Below, in pieces: positions 1 through 12,200 of a stretch of 64,000 bases of DNA. The notes beneath the pieces are model-generated. The model was not told the DNA's origin and did not search any database. It saw only the letters and a list, made by a program, of their open reading frames with translations. Position numbers and translations under genes: made by a program. Each line of letters begins with the position of its first letter. The stretch's first letter is position 1. The stretch lies in assembly GCA_024305405.1 (NCBI GenBank), contig JAKNDB010000068.1, positions 12,335,501 to 12,399,500 of the forward strand, read 5' to 3'. This stretch comes from Dirofilaria immitis (taxonomy: Eukaryota > Nematoda > Chromadorea > Rhabditida > Onchocercidae).

Positions 1-1200
1 GGAAGATTCTTTTTATTATCAATACTATCAATATAAACCTATGATTATTTAACATTCATAAATTATATTTACAATATTATGCTATTTATATATTATTATA
101 TCCTGGATTTATTATCGTTATCATCAAATTATATTTATTATCAATTTATCAAATTATATTTGTTCAATACTTAATTTTTGAAAAGTTTTAATTATCAATT
201 TATTTTTTCTTCTTTTTTTTCTCTCATAACAATATTTTAATTTCAATCGACTCATAGATAAGTAATTGAATTTTTTAATTACAATGAATTTTTTTCTTTC
301 AAAAAATTACTATCATTCGTAATTGATTAGATATATGATATCTAATCATTAATTAAATTGATAGATATATTATATCAAAAAAAGAAGAAAAAAAGTTATC
401 TGATACATTAGGGAAATATCAAATAATATTTAGTTCTTTTTTAAATGTAATTTTATTTAAGAATATTTAATTTAATTGTGTCGTTTCTTAGATGTAATCA
501 ATATTTTAACATTTTTTTTCTTTCATTTGTTAAATTGGATAGTCTATTTTGATGAAAAAAAATTTTTCTTTTCTCTTTTTATATTTATTTATGTTTTTTT
601 CACCTCCCTCTCTTTCTATTTTAATATATAATGAATTTTGTTAGAATAATACTATTTACATTTCTATAATACTTTTTGATGTTTAGTGAGCTTGCATTCT
701 TATTTATCTATTTCTTCTCTTATTTGTTTGTTTGTTGTATTGTCGAGAATCATATAATATTGAAAATTTTATTCCGCAAATGTTAAATGACATAATATAC
801 GAACTTATATGATAATAATATCAGTTTATTTAATCATTTTATGATAAGAAATTGTAGCGATAGTCATGATGAGATAGATAGATAATTTGCTTTCTTCTCT
901 ATCATTACAAAAGTAGATAGAGAATTGCTCTCTGATAATTCAGTGTATAACATGATAATAATGAAAGGAAGAGAGTTCGTTTTTAATTTATTTTGAAAAA
1001 TTCTTAAAAATTATTCTTATCATATCTTACTAACATTATAATATAATATTATATTATTACTTATTTATTTATTTATGTAAATTAGATATGCAAATTATTC
1101 TTAAATATTATTATCAATTTCAATAATTGATAACAATTTTTTCTTTTTTTTTGGGTAGAATATTAAAAGTGAAATAAGATTAATGTTATAATCATATAGC

Positions 1201-1535
1201 TTTATTATTATTATTATTATTGTTATTATCCTTTTTTAAGTTAAAAAGCGATTCGCTGCATAAGAATAACTTTGGAAATAAGGTAGAATAATTATGATGT
1301 TAATAACTGTGATATTGATAATAATAATTATTATTATTATTATAGTTATAATGGTAATGGTAATAGTTAGTAATAATGATAGTGATAGCGGCGATAATAA
1401 TAGTTGGAGAACACATATGAGCAATACACAATGACAGAGGCATATGATGATGATAATAATAATAATAATGATGATGATGATGATGATGATGATGATAATG
1501 ATGATGGTATTGATGATGATAATGATGATGAGGGT
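1201..1535. repeat. TTA/GAT trinucleotide microsatellite cluster
   Basis: A short TTA run near 1205, ATT runs at 1320-1345 and a GAT/AAT array at 1441-1535. Reading frames through it give poly-Asp/Asn or poly-Ile peptides that are artefacts of the repeat. Confidence 0.85.
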
Positions 1536-3285
1536 GGTATGTTTGCTAAAGTGATATGTGAACGGCAGCATTATCGGTCGAAGCTCAAACCTGGCTGGAA
1601 CTAACCAGCCAGCCTGCCAGCTTAATATCTATCTATTCTTCAATTAACTAACTATATCAAACATCTCTCTGTGGTCTCTTTCCTCATCTAACAATTCAAT
1701 CTTTTCTTAGTTCAGTTAAAATAGCTATTAAATAGATAGATGGATAGATGAATGGATAGTTGAATAGTTGAAAATCTGAATGGCATGATTGGTGAATTGA
1801 TTAGATGCCTACAACAATTATTCTTCTGTTATTATGATTTTGATTATGGTTACGATGATTATTTTTATACTATGAGAAAGTATTATTATTATTATTATTA
1901 ATATTATTAATAACTATTAATTGTTCAATTTGATTTATGATGCCATTCTCGAATTATAATGCTTATTTATAATTGGAATTATAATGATTTTTTTATCTTT
2001 CAAAATTTCAATTTAAAAGTTAAAATTTGATTGGAATGAATATTGGATAAATATGTTATTCTTTTTTGATAAGATTTATTTATTTAATGGAATAATTTAA
2101 ATTGATTAAATGAAATTCTCGTATCTTATCATATTTACTGATATGAATGATTAAACAATTGCTTAATACGTATAATATATGTAAGTAAAAACAAATTTAT
2201 GATAGTATTTAATTAGTTATTGCATAATTTGTGCATATCACTTAGTTGTAAAATTCAAATCCTTTCATTTTATTCACTTTTTATCATTCTTATCTTTTTA
2301 TCAATTCAAATATTTCAATTAAATTTAAATATTTAGTAAGTGAATTTTTTTATTTTCAAATAAATCTATAATTTCTTCCTTTTTTCTCTCTCTCTCTCTG
2401 TCTTTCTCTCTCTTTCTCCTCAAACATTCTCTTCGTTTAATTATGAAATAATAAATAAAAATGAAAATAAAAAGTGAGGGAAATAAGAAAAGCTAAAATT
2501 ATGTTGTATGAAGAGATGAGTATTAAAAGTATTAAAATGTCATTGTAGAAAGATTGAAAGGAGAGGTAAAAGAATTGTCCAATAATATTTGCTAAATCAT
2601 TTATTCCTCTCTCTCTTACTCTCTCTCTCTCTGTCTCTCTTTCTCTCTCTATTGTTGATAATTTAAAATTTAATGGAATCAAAGACTTGAAATGATTGAA
2701 GTTTACGAAAATTGCGAGAATTTCTCGACGTGAAATATTCGTAGAAAAGGAAAGTTCATTTAAAATAGAATAATAAATACTTTTTTTTTTAAATCAGTTT
2801 AACAAAATTTATTCCCTTTATTCTTATAAATCCTTCACCATATAAATCGTATTTGATTCGTTCAGTTTCCATTTTATTTCTTTCTCTTAAAAATTTAGGT
2901 CAATGTATGAAATATATAATATATGGTAGTAGAATATATGGCAATATTTTGATTTGGTTTAAATTAAATATATTAAAAATAATAATAATTGCTTTTAATA
3001 AATTATTTGTTTTATTTTAAAATTTTCTTAAAATAAAATTTAAAATTAATATTAATCGAGATTAAATAATGATTTTTCGTTTATTTCATCTTTTCTCGAG
3101 ACATAATGCTAGGATTATCGCTACACATTTGCGACCATAGATGATGATGATGATAATGTTTAGAATACTAATCAATCCTTCTAATTTCATCCATTAATTA
3201 TTACCTTTGATGTTATTTCGAAATTTTTTTTTTACTAGATTGATTAATGTTTCGTCATTATCATATATATTTTTACTTATCATTA

Positions 3286-3405
3286 TTACTTATTATTGCT
3301 GCTGCTGTTATTATTATTATCATCATCATCATTGTTATTATTATTACTATAGCTATTATTATTATTACTCTAGCTATTATTATTATCATTATTGTTGTTA
3401 TTATG
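3286..3405. repeat. TTA/CTG/CAT triplet microsatellite
   Basis: Imperfect triplets: GCTGCTGCTG, then ATTATTATT, ATCATCATC and ATTATTACT blocks. No coding signal. Confidence 0.8.
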
Positions 3406-3901
3406 ATCAAAATTATTGATAAATATTAACCTATGATGCCATTGTGTATTCTAGGGATTTATCGATTTATATGTTTATCGTTGATATTTATATTTTCTTT
3501 TTTTTCAATTTTTGCCAACTGTTGTGACTACTTGTTTCATATTGTTCCTTCTTTTTGACCTGTAACCTTTTTATATTTTTTTTTTTACAACTATCTATTA
3601 AATGCAAGGTCAGTGTACAAATTATCGGCGCTTCGATTTGTAGTATCGTTTTAGTATTATTCTATGAAAGAAGTTTTTTCTTTCCTCTTTCTTTCTCTCT
3701 TTTTTTTTTCTTTAAATATCATTTAAATATATTTTTATGGTTCAAATCTCATTTATGAATTCTTTCATCGTCATTTATTGCGTTTATATAATCATTTCCT
3801 CTAATTTAGTATTTTTCAGACTTTTTTTTGTATTTTTCAGATTTGACATCTGTAAATATTATTGTCGAAGCAGATTATTGGCAATATCATTTACATAAGT
3901 A

Positions 3902-4180
3902 TTGCTATTATTAATTTATTATTCTCATTGCTATCATTATTATTATTACTACTACTACTACTACTATTACTATTACTATTACTATTACTATTACTATTAC
4001 TACTACTGTTACTACTACTATACCACCACCACTACTACTGCTACTACTACTACTTTTACTTTATTATTACTACTATTAATTGCTACTATCATTATTATTA
4101 ATACTATAATTGCTATTATAATTATTAATTACAACAATATCATCAACAGCAGTAACAATAGCAACAATAACGACAGCAGC

Positions 4181-4219
<39 letters not shown>

Positions 4220-4315
4220 ATCAGCAGCAGCAACAACAACAACAACAACAATTATTATTACACGTTATTGCTATTACAATAACAATAATAATTATTGCAA
4301 TATAGATTATTAGTA
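3902..4315. repeat. compound triplet microsatellite (ACT/ATT/CAA)
   Basis: Runs of ATT, ACT and CTA change into AGC/AAC and then a CAA array at about 4180-4220, ending in ACA/ATA triplets. It stops about 75 bases before the first coding ATG of the AUTS2-like gene. Poly-Leu, poly-Tyr, poly-Thr and poly-Asn frames across it are repeat artefacts. Confidence 0.85.
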
Positions 4316-4391
4316 TTACTCTTAGTGGTTTATTTGAATGTTTCGAGTGGTATCATCGAGGAATTGAGAAATATTCGATGCAATTAATGGT

Positions 4392-4531
4392 ATGAAGGAG
4401 AAGGAGCAATCGTCGGTATGTGTTGAGGAGGAGAAGAATGGGACAAATACCGCTGCGACAATATCGCCAAGCGCAAGCAAAGAAATTTTCGATGATTCCT
4501 GCTTCAAAGCACCGCTTCTTCTACCTCCCAG
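4392..4531 (+). CDS. AUTS2-like gene, first coding exon
   Basis: Starts MKEKEQSSVCVEEEKNG and ends PLLLPP plus two bases (AG) before a CAG|gtatca donor. The phase fits the acceptor at 8684 and the junction codon becomes AGG (Arg). The exon is much less repetitive than the triplet repeats just upstream, which supports coding. The sequence is acidic to polar and low in hydrophobics, probably disordered. No promoter element is obvious before it. Confidence 0.65.
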
Positions 4532-7500
4532 GTATCACATCTTCATCTAATTCTTCTTCTTCTTCTTCTCCTTAGGCATCGCATTTTTATCCATATTTCT
4601 TCTTTATATTAACATTAACATTTCTTATCAATTCCATATTAATTGCTTATTGCTTATTATTTCAAGTTATTTTCATATGATAATATTTGAAGTTATTATA
4701 TTTATCAAATATTCATTTAATTTAATTATACTTCCTCTTTTATAGTAGTATTTTTAATATATTAGTAAATAAATTAAAAGATAAATATTAGTTCGATGAT
4801 TTTTTATTTTATTTTGGATATATATTTGAATAGTTTTTAGTTAATTAATAGCTAACTTCTTTGAAATAATTAGTTTAATAGCATATTTCTGTTCTTTTTT
4901 TTCCAATGCTAAAATAATTTGTTAACGTGAAATGACAATGTTTTGAGATAAATCATTTTATAACAATTTCAGATTGATATGTATTTCAGTTTCGTCTTAT
5001 AATTATTATTCATGTAATTGGTATTAAAAACTTCCTTTTTTCTGGAGAAAAATTACTGTTGAGTTATTGAGTAATATGGACTCTAATGAAATTAGATTGC
5101 CATTTGACCTTTAATCTTTGAGAATAATCATTCACAAAGAAAAAAGAAAGAATTCAGCTTTTTAATCAATTTTCAGTTATCATTTGATAGTTCCCAATCC
5201 TTTACTTTACTGTCCATTCATATTTGATCATTGATTTATAATAAGTATATTTATAACAGATAAATGTTTTTTATTCATATATTGAGAGAATCGTCATAAA
5301 TTTCTCATTTAGATATTAAATATTTCTAGTAAATAACTTGCTATCAATTTGAATTAAGCTATATAAGTAACACCTGTAATTAATATTGGAAATTGAATTG
5401 TAATTGATATTTAAAAAAAACTGATAGAAAAGTGGATTTTTAAGCTTTGATTTACGATCGAGTTTATCAATACATGTAATGATAAATATTTTCTTTTTTT
5501 TAGTGATTTTAATATGTGACCCTTAACTGCGATCGTTATTTTATTATTTATTAATCATTGATGATAATTTAAGAGTGATAATATTTGGCAAATCTGTTAA
5601 GCAAAGAAATACGAATTTTTCATGTGGAATGTTTTGAAAGAATTTTAATTTTTGTTCAATCTTTTTTAGAGAAAAAAATTCACAATTAATCATTACAGCA
5701 AGAGTACATTTTTCTTGATATACACTTGGCTATTGACGATTAATCTTTTATGATTCATTCGAGATTTTCGAGAATTTTTGATCTGTCAACTTATTTACAT
5801 CGATGACGATATTTGCAAATGAGTTTGAGAATTTGTCAAATTATTTTATCATATTTATCATATATAATAGTACAATAATGATGTATTTAAGTAATTAATT
5901 ATTAGATTCTTTTCTGTCATTTTAATTATTTCATTTTCCAATTATACGCTAACAGAATAAATTATGAAATAATCGATTAGATGTTCAAATGGTTCAAATC
6001 AAATTTTTTGAGTAATTAATTTCGAATATTTAGTAGTAAATTGTAATTGATAATTGTGAGAGATAAACTCATAGATAAAATGGCTAAAAATAAGATTAAA
6101 AAGGGAAAGAAAAAAGAGAAAAAAAAACAAAAAGAAAGATGAAAGAAGAAAAAAGATAGAAGATTTATGAGAATAAAGTGGGAAACATCGCTTTTGACAT
6201 TCTGATATAAATCTAATTTTAGAAAAAAGAGAGAAAGAGAGAATAAAGAAAAGGAACGATATATTGTAAGCAAGAAAAAAACTTTCTTTTTCTCTCTTTA
6301 ATTTTCTCGCTCTCTCTCTCTTTCTTTCTCTCTCTCTCTCTGAATGATATCATAAAATGGTAAATAATTTCATCCGAGAATTTATCATTTTACAATTGTT
6401 TTTATTTATATTTCGAATTATCACACAATTATAGTTAAGTTTTGAATTATTTAAGATAATTAATTTATGATTGAAATTGGATGATAGATCGATTGTGTGA
6501 TTATTTGAAATTTGTTGGTATTAATAATTTTAAATAATTGAACAAATTTTATTTCACACATTGTCTTTAATAGCATACATTAAATAAATTTGAAAGAAAA
6601 GAAATGATAGTATGATATGATGATGATATCAATTCACTTAATGTGTTTGATAAATTCATATAAACTGATAAGACTAGAGAATGTAAATTTATATACTCTT
6701 AACATTGCAATAGTAATGATAATGATGATTGCATTTAAAAAGGAAAATAAAAAGAGTAAACAATTGAGATTTCAAAAAAAATTAAATCAAAATTCTGACG
6801 TAAAATAAAAGTTAAATTATAAATAGAATATTGGTTGATAATTATTTTGCAGTTAAATATTTATTTATTAATCAAAAATATATTTTTGATTTATGATCGA
6901 ATTGGTTTGTTTATATTATTTTATAAATAAAATTTATATTCTTTGAAGTGATTTTCAGTCTTAAAAATTCTTTTCCCTCTTTTGCTCCTTTATTCTTTTT
7001 TTTTTTATTTTTCATCGACTGATATTATTCATTTCATTGCATATAACGAAAAGAAAAAAAAAGAAAAACTTCTAGTCGGCCTTATTCATTCATTCGGGAT
7101 CAAATGTACTTTAAAATAGAAATAAAAGACATCAATATAGAAATAGAAGGGCAAGAAATATGAAAATGAGATGAATTGGGAAGAAGAAAAGAAGTCATTC
7201 GATCAGTCAGTCTCATATTATTTATAGCTATTTCATTCTTCTTTCTCTTTTTTTTTTTTTGTTAAATTTGATATGAAATGATAAAAGTTGATAATTAATT
7301 AATTAATCAACTATTAATTGCTGTTATCATTGTTATTGTTATAATTTGTAATTTGTTTTTCATAAATGAGAAAATGAATATAATATTCAATTTATTATGC
7401 GTTTTGCTATTTATTTTATTTTATTAAGTATTAATTTTTTAGATTAAATAAATTTAAAAAATTATACATTTATTTGAGACTATTACTTAATAATAATTTA

Positions 7501-9164
7501 ATGAAAAAAATAGCAAAAGGAATGATCGATTTTACAATTTCTTCATAAATTATCTATTCGTATATTTTTATTAATTATTTATATCAGTTATTATAATACA
7601 ACAATTAATTTATTATAGCAATAATTAAAAATATATCTTTTTGATATATGACTGAAATTATAGACGGAAGAAATGTTATAATAAAATGGATTATAATTAA
7701 TAATAAGAATATTTGATAATTTATTATATCATAATCATTAATAATAATTATTTATTCGTTATAAAGATATGAAGAAAAAAATTTGACTTAAAATTATTTC
7801 ATCAAATAAATGAAATATTTAATATTTCATTTAGGCAGTGATGATATTATTTAATTTTTATATTTATAATATTAATCAAATGTTTGGAAAAATTTATTAG
7901 ATATTGAATATTTGAAAATTCAATATTTAAAGTTCTTTTTTCAACAGTATCTGATAAGCTTATTTAAAAAATTAATCGTATAAAATTTTTTATCACTGCA
8001 CATATACGGTATATATTTGTTGAGATTCCATATGAATTGAATTTTACAACGAATGATAAGGTGGGGAAAAGAATGATTATATCAAAATGATTTATATTGA
8101 CATGATTGAATCATATGTTTTTATCAATTGATATTTAATTACATCAATATTTTCCCATCCCATTATATTTTTATTTTTCTTTTTTTTTTGAATTTCATAT
8201 TGTCATTTGAATTTTTATTCATAAAATTATCATTAATGAATCAATGAATACATTATTATCACATCTCATTTATTTATTTTTATGAGTTTTTCCTTATTTT
8301 TGATAAATGTATTTTATAGATTCCTAACGGATAATTCAATTTCTCATCTTCTGAACACTTTTTCATATCTTTTAGATTGGATAAGCAAGAGGGGAGGGGG
8401 AGAGGATTTTCGTAAATTTGTTAACATTAATGTGTAGCAATTTGTTATCGAATGAAGTGATAAATTTTATTCAACATAAATTGATTTCTCGTCTTTTTCT
8501 ATTCTTCAGAAATTCAAGAATAGAATAATTTCCACTTTTTTTTTTTTGAAAAGAAAGAAAAATAAGAAGCGAAAAAGCGAACTTATAAGCTTTTTGCTTG
8601 ATTAAATTTAATTTTGAAACTTTCTTCTTTAAATAAATTTGTATATTAGTTTTCATTTAATCTTCTTCTTTTTTTTTTTTGTAGGAAAAGTGTTGGACGT
8701 CGTCGTGGAAGTTCACTTCGTAACGGACAAGCAATTAACGTTGATCCCAATCTTACACCAAAACGATCACCAAGTCCAATGCAACCTTCAAAAGATGTAA
8801 CAGTTGAAACATCTATAATTTCAAGCGTAACTTTTTTTAGTATTATTTTTCTTAATATATACATGTTATATTTAAATAAATTATAAATATTTAAATTTTT
8901 TTAATTTCAATTTATCCAATCGATAATTAATGAACAAAAGTTAAAAATTAAAATTTATTATTTACTTTATAATGCGTAATTATAACTTTTTTTTTCATAT
9001 ACAATTATTGGAATTTAAATAATATTATTTATTTTATTTGAATAGGAAAAAAATAATGAATGATATAATAGAAGCAAAAGATTAATTATTGTTGTTATTA
9101 GATATGACTCTACTTTGTTAAATAATTATTAATATGTACAGTCTTATAAATATATATATATATA

Positions 9165-9253
<89 letters not shown>

Positions 9254-12200
9254 AAAGTTTATAATATTTCATGAATTATATGACTGAATAGTTTATAAAC
9301 AAATGTAAATAGTAATTATAATTAATATATGAAGCTGAAATAGGATAATAATTAATAATGATACTAGGAATGATTGTTAGAAAATAATAATGTTATGAAT
9401 AATAATGATAAATATTAATGATAATTATCACCTAATCTGAGTGATTCATGCTTAATGCTAAAATTTGTTAGGAAATTTCAACATTTTATTGAAAAAGCAA
9501 AACATAAACGATTGTTTTGACGAATTGTATTACAAAAAAGAATGCATTAAATTTTTCTTTTTTCCTTTTCCTTTTTTTTATTTTTTTTTATTTGATTTAT
9601 TTCAATAAGTTAATCGATTCTAAAATTATTTAATTTAAGTTTTCTATCATTTTACTCTTTTTCTCTCTCCCTCTTTCTCTCTCTTTTTCTCTTATAAAAA
9701 TATATCAGAAAAAATGGATAGGAAAAATTCCTTTTTTTAAAAAAAGAGAAAAAACTAGAAGGACATTTTTCTTTCTTTTACTGTTAAATATCATTTTCAT
9801 TTTTAGAAGATTGTAATCTATCAATTTTTAGCTTATTTTCTCTAACGCTCTCTTTTCTCTTTCTATTTATTTCTTATCAGATAGGGATTTTTTCTTTGCA
9901 GTAAAACTTTTCTTAAATTTCAGCTAAATACGGTAAAGTAAAAAATAAAAAAGAAAGAAAGCAATTGATAGGTAAGATGAAAAAGAATGGATTAAAATGA
10001 ATTGATATTTGTAAATTGAATATACATAACATATCTTCTAAAATCATCCAATTAGAATCAACGATCTCATAACAGTTTTACATATCAAACATTTAAAAAT
10101 GTACAATTACTATTTCCGTCAACCATTTTCTTTTTTCTTTCAAGGAAAAAGAAAGACGAAAGTTTTGTATTTTGATAGATTAAAAATTGATTTTTTATTT
10201 TTTTTAAAGCAAAAGTAAACAATGAAAATACTGCAATGAGTTTTTTTTTTTTTTTTTAGTAAATAATTATTTATTAATTAAATTAATAGGAAATATATGT
10301 TATCATATTGGATGAATGATTCAAATAATTTTTCATATTTTGTAAGATTCATTTTAAAATTTTAATCAATTCTTTTCAATATGATTTTAAGAAAAAAAAA
10401 GGATAAGAGAAAATCGTAGAATATATCCTTTCTTATTTTATAGTTTTAAAATTAAGATTATTTATCTTTTGCTAAATAATATTAATATGAAATAGTTGGA
10501 AAGAAATCAATAAATATCTAACGATAGAAAGAAAAGAAGAGAATATAATTTTTGACTATTATATTTTATGTTTAGAAAGGGATTGAGATAGAATGAAATA
10601 GAAATATCTTTAAGCAAAATTGTCCTTCAATTTTTTTTTTTTTAAACAATCTTTCGGAATTAACCGATTAATGGAAATAGTTTTCTAAGAATTTCAACAA
10701 TATAATGAGGTTGCGATTTTATGATATTTTAAGCGATAAATTTTGCAATTAGTAGAGACATTTTTTTTTCTTATTTTCTCCAATTTTTTTTTTTAGAAAA
10801 AAATTTTTAAAGTTCAAATTACTATATGATCAATATGGCATTTTTGACTGTTTTTTTTTCACACACTGCTATTGATCATCATTGATCATATTTTCGATAA
10901 ATTATATTGAGAAAAAAAATAAGTGATCATAAAATGTGATCATAGTGTATTGTACTTTGTATTTATTTTCTTAATGCAACTTATCCTAAAATCCAATATT
11001 AATCCAAAGTATAAATATAATTTGAAATTACATAAAGAACAATTGTTTTTATCAATGAATTAATAAATAAATAAAGGGAAAGAAATGATTATTTTATCAA
11101 TCTGAAATAAGTGACAGATGATTACATCATCGTAAAATAATTTGAGTCGTAAATTTAAATATTGTGAAACTTGAGGAAAATATAAGAGAAAGGTAGATAA
11201 GAATATGGGAGCAAAAGTTATTTGCCAGTAGTAACATTTCATCTTCTCTAATTTATCATCTTATATAATAAAGTGCTTTATTTACATTACTTGGACATTT
11301 TAAGTTAAAGTAAATAAGAGTAAACAAAAAGTTTACACAGAAAAATAAACAAATGAATGAGATGACCAATATAATGGGAAATTTAAGGCAACAAATTTAG
11401 AAGGAAATGGAGCAGAAAATTTTTAAACTTCAAATTTAGATATGTCAATATAGGAAAAATTTAAGCTAAGTAAATAATATAAAAATTAACAATTCAAATT
11501 TAATTATCAAAAATTTAAAATATTTTTTCTTCTTTTTTTTGCAGGATTCCTTATCTTGTTCATGTTCCCAATCTTATATAAAAACGTTATCGATAAAGGA
11601 TAAAATTATGATGATGAAGGAATCAATTGTCGATGATTTTTCATTATTAATATTCAAAAATTTAAATGATTTACAGGTTGTTCTTATTTTCCTTTTTTCA
11701 TTCTATTTTTTATTGTTATAATTTAATTAAACATTAACAACAATTAATTAATTAATAAAAATCATTTTTTTCTTTTTATCCTTCATTGACTGACATAGGA
11801 CGAAAATATGAAATTATTTGTACAAAAAAAAAAGGCAACATATTATCGAGAGTTTTATAATTTTATGTACTAATAATAGTACGGTATATATTTGTTTATC
11901 AATTAATTCTTCAACTTTTAAATATATTCGATTGATTTTTTTTGCCCAAAAATTTCAATTTTCCTTATTCACAGACAATATTTGTATGTTTGTATGTATG
12001 TATGCATGTATGTATATATGTATGTGTAATTTCTGGAAACAAAACATGCCGCCCGATCGTCCTTCACCTGATATCGTCCCAGTTTTAGGGAAAAGAGTAA
12101 TCCGCCCTCCTTTTCTCCTTTTTATTCCCTCCGTACATCCCTTTTCTCATCTCTTCTCGCCCTCTTTCAAATCACTTTTCTTGAAGAAGTTTGCTTGAGA

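Larger units (their letters stand above)
1..4391. other. AT-rich DNA without a recognised gene, upstream of the AUTS2-like gene
   Basis: No exon with codon structure or a known domain was found on either strand. The stretch holds triplet arrays (1201-1535, 3286-3405, 3902-4315), CT/GA tracts near 2388-2415 and 2607-2650, and otherwise unstructured AT-rich sequence. Part of it may be the promoter of the downstream gene, but no clear motif stands out. Confidence 0.6.

Noticed and set aside
3862..4282. Poly-Leu, poly-Tyr and poly-Thr/Asn ORFs
   Set aside because: They are all translations of one triplet microsatellite and have no flanking coding sequence.
11818..12198. 126-codon plus-strand ORF
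   Set aside because: Lies in intron 3, includes a TATG repeat and a Phe/Pro/Ser-rich CT tract, and has no splice sites in phase with the neighbours.
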